From Salticus scenicus (Eukaryota > Arthropoda > Arachnida > Araneae > Salticidae): a stretch of DNA of 64,000 nt. The DNA is taken from positions 77,395,841 to 77,459,840 of the forward strand of contig OZ005662.1 of the NCBI GenBank assembly GCA_963930645.1. The letters run 5' to 3'. Numbering within the stretch: position 1 is the stretch's first letter; the number at the start of each line of letters is the position of its first letter. The position numbers and the translations under genes are program-made. Below, in pieces: positions 34,062 through 44,636 of the stretch. The notes beneath the pieces were generated by a model. It did not search any database. It was not told the origin of the DNA and saw nothing but the letters and a program-made list of their open reading frames with translations.

Positions 34062-34362
34062 CCCTAACAGCACAAAATGTTCCAGAAACGTAACAATCAT
34101 ATAGCATTGAAATATTATAAACATTTCAGAAATGTTTAAAAACGTTCAGATTGCTATCCGATTAGTTTCAAAAACGTAGAAATGTCCGCGATCATAACAA
34201 AAAATCAGATACGTAACAGAAACGTTACAACCACTTAATAGATAGAAAATCAAAAATGGCGAATGTTTCAGAAAGGTATCACAGAACATACTTAAATGCG
34301 TTACGTTTTTGAAAGACTGTAAGCTTTTTGTAACATAACTGAAACATTGTGTGCTGTATGGG
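34062..34362. mobile_element. 301 bp TIR MITE, TA duplication
   Basis: CCCTAACAGCACAAAATGTT at the left pairs with CCCATACAGCACACAATGTT read from the right, flanked by TA (34060-34061, 34363-34364). The interior has repeated AAACGTAAC/GTTACGTTT-like words. It is inserted in the hAT-like host next to the 1.29 kb element. Confidence 0.85.
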
Positions 34363-34404
34363 TAGTGATTATTGAATAAAAAAGTCTCTAAATTGGGCAA
34401 CACT

Positions 34405-34774
34405 GACTAAAATACGCAAGTAAAAATTACTGCATAAAACAACATGACATATAAATTCACAAAGAGGTTGCGCTGCCATTTTGCAGGAAAACGTATTCCG
34501 TCAGATTATCATTTTATATTTCTCTCACTGTGCTATCGTATGCTTCTCAAAGGATTGTTATGCTGTTGGTTAATTTGCTGGAGCAGTAATTTTTTGTTTG
34601 GAAACTTTTTCCTCTATACCAACGTTTTATTCCAATAGGTTCCATTTCTTCCAGAGGACCCATTAAACTGCCTCTTTTATATCAGCTTTTTACAGCAGTA
34701 CGGTATCTAAGCATTCAAATTTAATTTGTGACTATTCAAAATGGTTTAGAAAACGGTAGGAACGCCTCGTTGTT
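34405..34774. other. No gene seen
   Basis: A 64-codon frame at 34444-34638 begins with ATG and ends in a hydrophobic run, but no motif or homologue is recognised. Otherwise anonymous. Confidence 0.35.
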
Positions 34775-35870
34775 ACGCAAAACGCTACCACGGTCACATA
34801 AAATGGCTGACGTATTCGATTTTTTCAATGAACATTTCGGTGCTCGTATAAATTTTTCCATAGCTAAGAAATGTAATAATAAGTGAGGTTAATCTCCCGA
34901 TTTGTCAGCTTGGGAGGGTAAAAACAACTCACGGATCACGCAGGACTGTAGAATTCCCGTCGGTAGAGTTCCCAATTCGTCGGCATGGTTTATGCATAGC
35001 CTCCTATACTAGATGCCTTCCGCGTGGCTCGGAAACTTGGCGGTAGACAGCGCCATTTGGTACAGATTGCGTGACATTTTTATTCAACTGCCAACAAAAA
35101 TTTTTAAAAGTGGAATTTCATATACATAAAAGGCGAATAGAATCGAAGAAACGTCGATTATATATATCATATATCACTTCTTAAAATTATTGGTGACAAT
35201 GGAATAAAAGAGTCACGCAATCTGTAACAGGTGGCGCTGTCTACCGCTTGAACTGTTGCCAAGTTTCTGAGCCACGCGGAAGGCATCTAGTTTAGGAGGC
35301 TATGGTTTATGCCGTGGCTACATAAAACGGCTGAAGTGTTCAATTTTCTCAAGAAACATTTCGATAATCGTATAAATTTTCCCATAGCTGAGCAGTGAAA
35401 CACTAAGTGTGGTTAATCTCCCGATTCACGAGATTAGGACGGTAGAAACAACTCGCGGATCACACAAGACAGTAAAATTCCCGTCGGTAGAGTTCCCAAA
35501 TCGCCGACATGATTCATGCCGTGGCCACATAAAACGGCTGAAGTGTTCGATTTTCTCAAGAAACATTTCGATAATCGTATAAATTTTCCCATAGCTGAGG
35601 AATGAAACAATAAGTGGAGTTATTTTTTCGATTCGCGGGATTAGGACGGTAGAAACAACTCGCGGATCACGCAAGACGGTAAAATTCCCGTCGGTAGAAT
35701 TCTCAATTCGCCGACATGGTTCATGCCGTGGCCACATAAAACGGCTGAAGTGTTGGATTTTTTCAAGAAACATTTCGATAATCGTATAAAGTTTCTCTTG
35801 ACTAAGAAAGGAAAATTGGAAGTAGCATGATTTTATCTCCTGATTAGCCAGATTTGATGCCATGGGATTT
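34775..35870 (+). repeat. Tandem array of units of about 207 bp, interrupted by a MITE
   Basis: Units carry GCCGTGGCCACATAAAACGG, CATTTCGATAATCGTATAAA and CTCGCGGATCACGCAAGACG. Starts are near 34785 (diverged), 35311, 35518 and 35725. The 145-codon minus-strand frame at 35426-35863 is simply two of these units read through: its protein repeats WPRHE-CRR and NSTDGNFTVL. This is repeat sequence open by chance, because the unit is divisible by three. A 308 bp element splits the first unit. Confidence 0.9.
34996..35303. mobile_element. 308 bp MITE with exact 9 bp duplication (Mutator-like)
   Basis: GGTTTATGC is duplicated exactly at 34987-34995 and 35304-35312. The termini ATAGCCTCCTATACTAGATG and their inverse (CATCTAGTTTAGGAGGCTAT) continue for about 46 bp with two or three differences, then through GGTAGACAGCGCCA. 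The 9 bp duplication with long TIRs is the usual mark of Mutator-like elements. Excising it restores a continuous tandem unit, so it is younger than the array. Confidence 0.92.
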
Positions 35871-36155
35871 GATTTTTAGTTTTCTTTAGAAGTACATGAA
35901 TGACATCGCCAAAATCTACAAACTATAGCTAGACTGGAATGATACGTGAAGATTGAAACTATTCCAGTTGAAATGTTTGCATTTGGGGTGGGGTGGGAGG
36001 GGAGGGGTGTCTGCAAATTTATTTCTTAGACTGTGCCACACTTTTGCTGCAGATAGTGATTATTTTGGAAACATTGATTTTTTAGTTTTCAAATTCAGTA
36101 GCACCATCTGTTGTCGCACTTTGTAAGTAATTTTGAAAAGTAGTAAGAATAAATT

Positions 36156-36188
<33 letters not shown>

Positions 36189-38006
36189 CCCAGCAGTGTG
36201 TAGCAAACAGTACATTTTCGTCGTCTAACGTTTTTCTATAATTGATTTTACATATAGTTTTTAGGACATCCGGCATGTCTTAATGAGTGAAACACTACTG
36301 TAGGCAATTTTACTTTTCTCTTTGTTTGTATTTTATAAATTCTAATCTATTATTAAGTTTAATAATTATATAATAAAATCAATTTAATTTTTTAAAATCA
36401 GTTAGCAAATATAAAATGGCCGTTAACAAAAACAATTGAACTAGTTTTTTGAATTGCCGAAAAAAAAAAAAAAAAAAAAACCCTCACTGATGAGAAAATA
36501 ATTTTCGGAAGAAAAAATTATTCTCTCGTCAAAATATCTTTTCAGAACTCGTACGTTTCCCTGAGTGAAATACATATTTTCCACTTTTTTGTTTTCTTTG
36601 TAGATAAAGTATGAATTGAAAAAAAAAGAAAAGAAAATCAAAGGAGAAACGATGTAACCCAAAATAACCTGTTCTGAACTCTTATAACGATTTTGTGACA
36701 CAGAATTTTTTTTTTTCGAAGATAAAAACTGTCACATTCGTATTGATTTTTCACTTAGATGTTTTTCGTTTAAACGTAAGCTTTTTCACGCGAAAAAACA
36801 AAAATAGAAACTATTTTTTATTAAAATATTCCTTATCTTAAGGAAATAAATATATTTTAAAATGACTTATATAGATGTAGTCATTAGTAATTGTTGGTAA
36901 GCAGTTATTAATAATTATTTTAAATGCAGTTATTAATAATTTAACGTAGCAACAAATGTAATAATTCATTTGCATAAAAATATAATAATAATATAGCAGA
37001 GGAACTGGAGTTAAAAAACTTTGAATTAACACCATAAAATCGAAAAATACTCAATGATTATTTCGGGTCGAAATAAAGCACGACATTTCGTCAGGCGAAC
37101 AAAGTAGGCACGAGTGCTACAAACAGAAGTGGCAAAATGATTTATACATTAATTTATATGCATGCATAAAAAATCCCAAAATGTGCTCAATTTATATTTT
37201 TGCTCTATAGAATATGGTTAATAAAATAAATAATCAAAATAGAACAGTTAAAACGATTGTAGTAATAATAATAATAATAATTTATTAAAAGTAAAAACAA
37301 TAGCAATTTTAAATTAGTAGAAATCATTTAGAATACTACACAAATCTTATAAAAAAAGAGGAAACACAGCACTTAAAAATTTTCATTTCCAGTGGAGGAA
37401 ATTTTGAAAAAGATTCAAATCTTATTAATTCCATTACTAAAAAGAAATATTTTGTGGGTGAATCGTTAACGTTCCGGCCGTCCATTAACAGGACCATAAT
37501 CTAGATAAGGATCAGTCATAATACATTGGCGTAGAAGATTAAAACAACTATTTTTTTTTTTTTTAATTCTTTTGTGCATAATTGAAGAAAAAAAACAAAA
37601 CATACATATGAACATAAAATTTTGTTGGTCGTTTTCAAATCCTTAATGTATCACTTCAATATAACTAGTAATTTTTAATTTGATACAATTTCAAAATTTC
37701 TGAACAATTAGCTTTTGAAGAAATGAAAAATTTGATACAATAAAAAATAAATAAATTAAAAAGATGTAAGGACGCATACAGGTAGGTGAAGATACACATG
37801 CTTTTATATATTAAATTAAAACCAAATTTTATTTCTTGTATTTATTTTTATTTTTCTCTCCTCTTTTTTCGTATGTGAAATACGTAATATATATCTATCT
37901 ATCTATATATACATATATCAATATAGAAATTGGATGGGATCTACGTTATAAAATTATTTATTGACACTTTATCATCCGTCATGTTTATATTTACAAAGTA
38001 AAAACT
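35871..38006. other. No gene seen; homopolymers and AAT runs
   Basis: About 2.1 kb of anonymous AT-rich sequence with a T tract of about 29 bases (36159-36188), an A tract at 36461-36480, an AAT run near 37263-37282 and a TATC run near 37892-37905. No RNA, TIR or coding motif was recognised. Confidence 0.5.
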
Positions 38007-38099
38007 ATGCGAGGCCAATCCAGAAAGTAAGTTCCGCTAAGCAATTAAACAAAAGAAAGCTATTATTAGAAAAACACTTTTATTGCATAATGAAGTACA

Positions 38100-38240
38100 A
38101 TGCCTAGATTATATTTCAACATAGTTAAGGCAATTGTTGAAACATTTATCATAGCGCGGCACGAACTTTTGCATACCTTTATCGTAGAAAGATGCCGTTT
38201 GCATCTTCACAGTTCATGAAGCGAAATATAATTTAATGAA
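38100..38240 (-). pseudogene. Mariner transposase relic, C-terminal part
   Basis: Minus-strand translation gives FYDKGMQKFVPRYDKCFNNC then LNYVEI, the pattern seen at the end of mariner transposases, where a basic and aromatic tail is followed by RY-KC and YVE. The open reading then ends in the terminal region close to the left TIR. It belongs with the N-terminal relic at 38860-39030. The catalytic Asp motifs between them are absent, by deletion rather than by the SINE, which adds sequence without removing it. Confidence 0.75.
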
Positions 38241-38284
38241 GACGTGAATAGGAAATTTGCAGAAAAGGCACTGACAGTATCGTT

Positions 38285-38810
38285 GGGCCGCGGTAGCCTG
38301 ATAGGTAGAGCGCCGAGCTCGTAATTGGAAGGTTGCAGATTCGATACTCGAGACGGCCAAAGACGTCGTGTACACTAATGGTGGCTGGTGCACATAAAAT
38401 CGTCGTGGCTGCAATGTCCTCCATGTTCCCATCCAAATTATACCTCTGGGGGTCATCGAAGCAGGGGAGCCATCTCCTTCGCGGAGGATCAAAATTGTGA
38501 TGTCATATCTGCGGACCATCCTTAGAAGTGTATTATAGACCGTCGGCAATTACCCATGCAGTCAGTAACAAAAGTGTCCGAACACTAGCAAAAATTCCTA
38601 TGTAAAAAAAGTACACTTCATACGTTTTGTTAAATAAATCCTTGTCGAATCCTGTTCTTAGTCAGTGTAAGAACATGTTTCGATAAGGATTTATTTAACA
38701 AAATAGTGTGAAGTGTATTTTTTTTACATAGGAATTTTTGCTAGTGTTCGGACACTTTTGTTACCGACTGTACTATTGCGTCGTTGAAACCCAACTAACC
38801 AACCAACCAA
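38285..38810 (+). mobile_element. SINE family 1 copy, split by MITE P copy 2
   Basis: The head GGGCCGCGGTAGCCTGATAG and AATTGGAAGGTTGCAGATTC match the tRNA-like head of the 58530 copy. The body GGTGGCTGGTGCACA and AGGATCAAAATTGTGATG is present. The 3' end (CTATTGCGTCGTTGAAACCC and a CCAA tail) resumes only after the MITE at 38559-38770. ACTGACAGTAT before it and (A)CTGACAGTGT after it form the target duplication. The head carries substitutions and some SINE bases are lost at the MITE junction. Confidence 0.9.
38559..38770. mobile_element. Palindromic MITE family P, copy 2 (212 bp)
   Basis: CAGTCAGTAACAAAAGTGTC at the left and its near inverse at the right (GACACTTTTGTTACCGACTG). Internal AAATCCTTGTCGAATCCTGT is mirrored across a short loop. 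TA follows the right end. The left flank reads TG, probably a mutated TA. It is inserted in the SINE. Confidence 0.92.
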
Positions 38811-38859
38811 CTGACAGTGTCACAATGGTGAATCTGCGGTTCTCCTTGACTTTCTTTTC

Positions 38860-39030
38860 AAATTATGCGAGCAATTGATTATTTATAAGAAACAACCAAC
38901 CACTTCGCTCTTCATTGTCAAGATAATCAGTGAAACTGCACGGCTGTATCCTTACCATCGTATCACACATACACTTTACAAATTTTTCTGTGAATTTCAA
39001 TTGGTTTAATATTACAAGCATTAAGAAAGC
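38860..39030 (-). pseudogene. Mariner transposase relic, N-terminal part
   Basis: Minus-strand translation gives KPIEIHRKICKVY, then after a stop and frame change DNEERSGWLF. These match the N-terminal helix-turn-helix region of mariner transposases, where an IEIHRxLCxVYG-like helix is followed by DEERSGRP. Two lesions are visible, so it is dead. Orientation and position fit the C-terminal relic at 38100-38240 in one deleted element. Confidence 0.75.
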
Positions 39031-39294
39031 GGGTGATAGACCACAACTCGCAAGCGGAGGGATGTGAAATTTTTTTTAAACGCTTTAAACGTTCAACATT
39101 TAACCGACGTAACACTCAGTGATCTACAAATAACTTCAACTTTTCGCCAATAATTTAGCTAAGTAAACGTGCATCTGTGAAATGACGAACGCAGCACTAC
39201 CGAGGCAAAAAACTGGAAGTGAAACTTACTTTCTTTCTCCGTTTAGATTGTCCATAGCGTAGCACTAGCGCGGTATACAACCTTTTTACCATAG

Positions 39295-39491
39295 TAGACC
39301 TGCTAACTATGCTGGTTTATCCGTAATGGTATTAGGCCCCTCCTTTTTCACACCAGAATAGTTGTAGAGCAATAGTCTTCTTATTTAATCATAAGAACAT
39401 ATTGCTGAATATTACTCTACAACTATTTTGGTGTGAAAAAAAGGCGGGGCCTAATACCATTACGGATAAACTTGCATAGTTAGCAGGTCTA
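39295..39491. mobile_element. 197 bp palindromic MITE, CCATAG duplication
   Basis: TAGACCTGCTAACTATGC at the left is exactly inverted at the right end, and the arms continue through TTTATCCGTAATGGTATTAG to a GCCCC-CCTTTTT-CACACCA core. CCATAG flanks both sides (39289-39294, 39492-39497). The core resembles those of the MITEs at 28957 and 56811. Confidence 0.92.
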
Positions 39492-39517
39492 CCATAGGTG
39501 TCAAATCTCTCGTTTTT

Positions 39518-40343
39518 ACTTTCTTCTATCTTCAATAGAAGAAAGTATTGGATTCGTAAAAATTTTCGATTTCGGGTTTTTGATGGATTTACACGTTTTG
39601 AGAGCTGTAGAACACGATTTTACCATTTTTAGAAAATGTCTGTCTGTCTGACTGACTGTCTGTCTGTCTGTGTGTGTGTGTGTGACAAAATTTTGTGGCA
39701 ACTGTATCTCTGGAACTACTGCACAGAATTTCATACAAATTGGTATGTAGTTGCACCTTGACATAAATTAGTGCCTATCAACTTTTGGTAAAAATCGTCT
39801 TACAGGTTGCGTTGCCATCCCGCTTTTTCTAAATTTTTAATAGGGTGATATAGGGCAAAAATTTTCAAGATGGGTATCTTTCGAAAGGTCTCGTCAGTAC
39901 CTTTAAAACGAATGGTTGAACTATAAATCTGTGATAATTTAAAACAAAGTTATCGATTTTTTTTTACTTTTTACGAAAAAAAACTTAGAAAAAAAATCTT
40001 TTTTTTTTTTTTTCTCTCCCCTTAATTTTATGAAACTCCCACGGTTTCCGTGTTCTGACAAACTTAAACAAATTTTTGCATTTTCCCCCCAATTTTGTCA
40101 AAGTCCCACGATTTCCGTGTTTCGACAAACTTAGAATAATTTTCACATTTTACCCAAAATTTTGTCAAAGTCCCACTTTTTTTTTACTCCCCTTAATTCT
40201 ATCAAACTCCCACGGTTTCCGTGTTCTGACAAACTTAAACAAATTTTTGCATTTTTCCCCCAATTTTGTCAGTCCCACGGTTTCCGTGTTTTGACAAACT
40301 TAGAATAATTTTCACATTTTACCCAAAATTTTGTCAAAGTCCC

Positions 40344-40381
<38 letters not shown>

Positions 40382-40445
40382 ATTGTTACTGAGTGAATTT
40401 GTATAGAAAAATATAGAAGAAAGTCTCGTGGTGGCCACAACATAC
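39518..40445 (+). repeat. Family C repeat (hairpin, TCTG/GT microsatellite, tandem units)
   Basis: It opens with a perfect 12 bp stem hairpin (ACTTTCTTCTAT / ATAGAAGAAAGT, 39518-39546). Then come GTATTGGATTCGTAAAAATT and TTTTTGATGGATTTACACGT, a TCTG/GT microsatellite (39637-39684), and the tandem block at 40016-40357 ending in a T tract of about 33 bases (40345-40377). The opening modules parallel those of family A in order and wording. Non-coding. Confidence 0.7.
40016..40357 (+). repeat. Two tandem units of 171 bp, each a doublet
   Basis: CTCCCCTTAATT starts units at about 40016 and 40187. Within each unit CCCACGGTTTCCGTGTTCTG and its variant recur after about 78 bases. The two long units are nearly identical, suggesting a recent duplication of an older doublet. 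The 72-codon plus-strand frame is repeat sequence. Confidence 0.93.
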
Positions 40446-40918
40446 TAGTTTAGGTTGACTTAATACTGAAAAGTTTTTATAATTGTCTTCAGCTTATTTA
40501 ATCGTCGAAAATATATGTAACGTTTTCTTTTTTAAAAAACAGTGGTGTTAAATCTGATTGAAAAATTAAAGAGGTCGACAGCTATGCATTCACTCATTCA
40601 CTCACGTATCCGTTTAAATTTTTCAGATATCTACTATGAAAAACAAATAAAAGTGAATACAGGAAGAAAAATTGGTTTTTTTTTTTAACTTTTGAAGACA
40701 TGTGTATCTTCCCCAATCTATAATACACCCATGTTATAATATCTATAATAACATTATTTCTCGTTTAGTTTTCTCTTCTAAAAATGCCTAAAATTTTCAT
40801 TTCTTTAAAAGATTATTTTCTGAAAAATTGAGATAAAAATATTTTAAAATTTATTACTTTTATTAAAGTTATATAAAATTCGAATAATAATTTCATAACC
40901 AGAGAACACGCCAAATGA
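40446..40918. other. No gene seen
   Basis: Anonymous AT-rich sequence. Nothing was recognised. Confidence 0.4.
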
Positions 40919-42145
40919 GAGAACATATGTGATCAAAACAGGACTTATAGTTCTTTTACAGGGACACCAAAAGAAATTCTTTATCTTTATCTTCATCTTT
41001 GAATTATTCGAAGTGCACTTGCACCTAAACTTCACATTCGATTAAGATATAAATTAGTTGATATGTTATAGGTCATTATCGTAAGACCCTACAGATTTGC
41101 ATGAATATTTACATGAGTGTAGTACATAAAGTTGTTTAATTAATTAATTAATTTATATTAATTAATTAATTAATTAATTAATTTAGTACCGTTATAGAAA
41201 GTAAAAAAATAAAAATTCGGTCTCTGTTCTCAAATTATTTAAATTTCGATTTAGTAATCTTAAATTGTTTAAAGCATGATAAATAAATAAATAAATAAAT
41301 ACTGTAAAAGCACTTATTTTCGCGAGGCTTTAATTTTCGCGAGCCCATCGTAATCGCTAAAATTTAAGCCTCGCGAAATATTATTATTATTTTTTTTCGC
41401 AGCAAATAATAACAATAAAAAATAAAAAAAAAAACAGAAATTTTTCAATTACTAAAACTCACATGCATTGACGGTCCGAATACGAGAAAAGTGAAGGGGG
41501 GTGGGGTGATTACATTTTCAGTGCTAAAGGGGGGTTCAGAAGTCCCTAGTTTGATAAGCAGCATGAGGAAAAAGGGAATAAGAAAAGAAAATTGTTTGGG
41601 GTGGAATGTGCGCGTTGAGCCAAAGCCAAAGTTGATGTATAAGCACCGTTGTAAGCATAAATTGTTTTTAGAGCGATGAGGAGGTGGGGACGAACTTTCC
41701 GGACAAAAGGAAATTTCTTAAAATGACTTATGCAAAAGGAGTTCTATATTTAGGTACTTTTCAACGTTAGGATTTTTCAACTTTCGGTTCTGTTCATATA
41801 AAATTCGCGAAATTTTCAGCTCGCGAAATCACCGATATCTTCATTTTCGCGAAAATTACGGCTCGCGAAAATAAGTGCTTTTACAGTAAATAAACATATT
41901 AAAATTTGATATTACGAGCTTACGACTCATTATTATTATTATTTTTTTTTTTTTACAGTGACGCACAAGAGAATTTGGATACATTACGACCCATCAAACG
42001 ACATGAAACTCGGGAAAAAATACTCACAAGCTGTATTATGATTTTCCTTTATGTCTTACGACTTTTATTACTTAAATTAATTTAAGAAACCGTTAATTAC
42101 TAAATATTCTAAAAATTGAGAGGAGTTCAGATTTTTTTCTTGATA
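40919..42145 (+). repeat. Family A repeat, diverged copy 3, split by a MITE
   Basis: GACTTATAGTTCTTTTACAG and AAATTCTTTATCTTTAT near 40943-40990 match a family A unit. AAGAAACCGTTAATTACTAA and GAGAGGAGTTCAGATTTTTT near 42084-42135 match its distal module. Between them are a TTAA tetranucleotide run (41133-41186) and a 585 bp MITE (41302-41886). Similarity is clear in order but patchy. Confidence 0.6.
41302..41886. mobile_element. 585 bp MITE with CTGTAAAAGCACTTATTTTC ends, TA duplication
   Basis: The termini are exact inverted repeats for at least 25 bp, continuing as TTTTCGCGA words that recur several times near each end (TTTTCGCGAGG, CTCGCGAAAT, TTCGCGAAAA). It is flanked by TA (41300-41301, 41887-41888). 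The TCGCGA-rich subterminal zones stand out in AT-rich surroundings. The 62-codon frame inside is not recognised. Confidence 0.92.
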
Positions 42146-42941
42146 GTTCTGAAGAAAATGAGATATTTACAACCATATATAATTTTTTCAACTCTGACGG
42201 TTTTTGATGCAGGTAAAAGATTTTTTTATATTAAAAAAAAAAAAAAAAAAGAAAGGAAGAAAAAAAAAATGGAATTTTTCGTTTAGCTACGAATTTCCTT
42301 ATTTGAAAAAAAAAAAAAAAAAAAAAAAAAGAAAAGAATGTAGCATTTTGAAAACACGAAATCAGAATTTAAATCTGACGTGAAATATATCTTCAACCTA
42401 GGTAGCGATTCAGATAACTTTAAAATGTTTTTCTGGTATCTCTCTTGCGTTAAAAAAAATGTTTTTACAGCATATTTTTATGTAAATTTTCTGACGACGT
42501 CTATTTATATAAAAGAAATTACATTAGATTATATAAATATAGACATATATTTACATATACGCACTGATATAATTCATAAACCGTTAAAATTAAAAACTCA
42601 AATTTTAAAAGCAACAGAGATATATAGAAAGGCCAATGTATAAAAACGTATGATCAAATATAGAAAAGAATTAAGGCATTACAACACTCAGTACATAGTA
42701 TATAGAGATCGAAAAGGTATTTCGACCTTTAAAAAATTTACTTTTTATGTTTACTATAATTTTTCTAAGATTGGTGGGATGTTCTTGAAGTAATAAAGGA
42801 ATTAATTATAACACTTGTGAAAATCTTGAAAAATGCCAAACAAAAAAGCCAACAGTGAAAGCAATCTATAACGTCATTTCGTGAACAAAAGCGGTTACAT
42901 GTATCGTGTAGTCTCTTGTAATGAAATTAAAGTGATATATC
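42146..42941. other. No gene seen; A tracts
   Basis: Two A-rich tracts (about 42232-42269 and 42306-42334). An 87-codon frame at 42380-42643 has no recognised content. Otherwise anonymous. Confidence 0.45.
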
Positions 42942-43945
42942 TGTTACGGTAAATGTAATAAATTGGTGATTATGTATAATTACCGGTGATTATGCATAAT
43001 CCCCAATAAACTTGGTAAATGTGATAAATTAATCACATTTACCGGTTTGTTCATAAAATCCCCAACTCGTAATGGCGATGTAATAAATTCAGATTCATGC
43101 ATTTTCAGATAAGAGTATTTAGTATTTTTTTTTCATGTACGCGAAGCGTAGAGATGTGCGTAATACTGGCTACTGCAGTACAAAATTTTGCCTATTTTTC
43201 AGATTAATGCATATTGAGATTACATAACTTATGCTGTTATCTAATGTATCTGTTTTAAGATATCTACAGAAAGTAAAGTACAAAAGGGCCACTTTTATTT
43301 ACATTTTTAAATTTGAAATATTATTGTAAGTTTTATTCTAAGTCAACATGACGTTCTTCTAATTCATCACTAAACACCCCTATCTCATAATGCATGAAAT
43401 TCAGAAATATGCAAAATTTTGTACTGCAGCAGCCAGTATTACGCACGTCTGTTCGCTTCACGTACATGAACCCCCCCCCCCCCCCAAAAAAAAACCCCAC
43501 TGAATACTCCTATCTCAAAATGCATGAATCTGAAAAATATGCAAAATTTTGTACTGCAACAGCCAGCTTTACGCACGTCTCTACGCATTGCGCGTGTACA
43601 TGAAAACAAACAACAGCAACAACAACAACAACAAAAATCACTGAATGCCCCTATCTCAAAATGCATGAATCTGAAAAATAGGGGCAAAATTTTGTACTGC
43701 AGCAGCCAGTATTACGCACGTCTCTACACTTTGCGTACAGGAGAAAAAGAAAAAAAAAATACTGAATACTCCCATCTCAGAATGTATGAATCAGAATTTA
43801 CTACATTCCCCATTACGAGTTGTGGACTAACCGGTAAATGTGATAAATATTGAATAATTTATCACATTCCCAAAATTTAACAGCGATTATGCATAATCAC
43901 CGGTAATTATACATAATCACCGGATTAATCACTTTTACCGTAACA
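42942..43945. mobile_element. 1.0 kb inverted-repeat element with internal tandem units
   Basis: The left arm opens TGTTACGGTAAATGTAATAA. The right arm, read inverted, opens TGTTACGGTAAAAGTGATTA. Both then carry GGTGATTATGTATAATTACC and GGTGATTATGCATAATC, AAATGTGATAAATT and CAACTCGTAATGG, so the arms are about 260 bp. Target duplication cannot be read in the TA-rich flanks. The centre holds three or four units of about 120-140 bp (43381-43795) with TATCTCAAAATGCATGAATC and GCAAAATTTTGTACTGCAGC, plus one inverted partial unit in the left arm near 43085-43190. Frames here read through the repeat (a CAA run gives a Gln stretch) and are not genes. Confidence 0.85.
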
Positions 43946-44282
43946 TATATATTATTGCGTACTCGGGGTTCGCGAATTTTCTCTGAATGAAAGGCGAATA
44001 TTGCAAAGGCTTAAAAGTTTAGAGAAAATTCTAGAAGATTACAGGTCTATAAACGAAGTATCAACTTCACATTCACCAGAAAACACAGCTTAAATAACAG
44101 CTGATAACATGAAATTAACAGTATAAACTGTAGCAAAGCATTAACACACAGCAATAAGCTGTAAACAATAGGAGAGACTTAGCCAAGCACAGCTTTTTAT
44201 GAGGTAATGTCTTGGCGAAAATTGACTGCCTTGGTTGATTGGGCTTCCTTTTTGAAGATTTTTTTTTAGCTTGCATTCTCTG

Positions 44283-44535
44283 CAGTGTTGGGCTTAATTG
44301 ATTGAAAAGTAATTGAATTACAATGGAATTACAATTAAATTACAATTACAAATATTTTACTGTCAATCGATTGAGAAGTAATTGATTACAAATAAATTCA
44401 ATTATTACAAATAAATTAAATAAGTAATTCAATTTATTTATAACCAATTACTTGTTAATTGATTGACAGTAAAATAATTATAATTGTAATTTAATTGTAA
44501 TTCAATTACTTTTTAATCAATTATGCCCAACACTG
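44283..44535. mobile_element. hAT MITE, 253 bp, 8 bp duplication
   Basis: CAGTGTTGGGC at the left and GCCCAACACTG at the right are inverted ends, extending through TTAATTGATTGAAAAGTAAT for most of the element. The flanking octamers ATTCTCTG (44275-44282) and ATTTTCTG (44536-44543) differ at one base. The CAGTG start and 8 bp duplication mark it as hAT. Its interior is a near-continuous palindrome of AATTACAATT words. Confidence 0.95.
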
Positions 44536-44636
44536 ATTTTCTGTCATGAACCTTCTGCCGAATCCGGGTTAAAAACGGAAAAAGGGAAAATAAAATTAGA
44601 AATATCAGTCCTATCGTTACAAAATCGGTACCAAAT

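Larger units (their letters stand above)
32632..34404. mobile_element. hAT-like element interrupted by two younger insertions
   Basis: The left tip TAGTGATGCCAAATTTAGGG and, read from the right, CAGTGTTGCCCAATTTAGAG form the same terminal family as 31439-32114. Both tips continue into matching ATTCA(A)TAATCACTAC-like text. Removing the blocks 32742-34031 and 34062-34362 leaves a host of roughly 180 bp. Flanks CTACAAT and CTAAAAT resemble an eroded duplication. Confidence 0.62.
38007..39251. mobile_element. Mariner element with internal deletion, disrupted by SINE
   Basis: The left end carries GAGGCCAATCCAGAAAGTAA(GTTCC). The right end, read inverted, carries AACGGAGAAAGAAAGTAAGT(TTC). These resemble mariner termini. 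Between them, minus-strand remnants of the N- and C-terminal parts of a mariner transposase flank a SINE at 38285-38810. The middle of the gene, including the catalytic core, is missing. Exact outer ends and target duplication are uncertain by about 10-15 bases. Confidence 0.72.

Noticed and set aside
35426..35863. Longest frame in the window (145 codons, minus)
   Set aside because: It is two 207 bp tandem units read through. The protein repeats itself with the unit period and matches no family.
38214..38549. 111-codon minus-strand frame and overlapping 67-codon frame
   Set aside because: Antisense of the SINE family 1 copy. The same text recurs in the frames at 18350 and 58411-58661, also in SINEs.
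43439..43853. Frames with Gln or Cys runs on opposite strands
   Set aside because: Products of the CAA run and of tandem units inside the 42942-43945 element.
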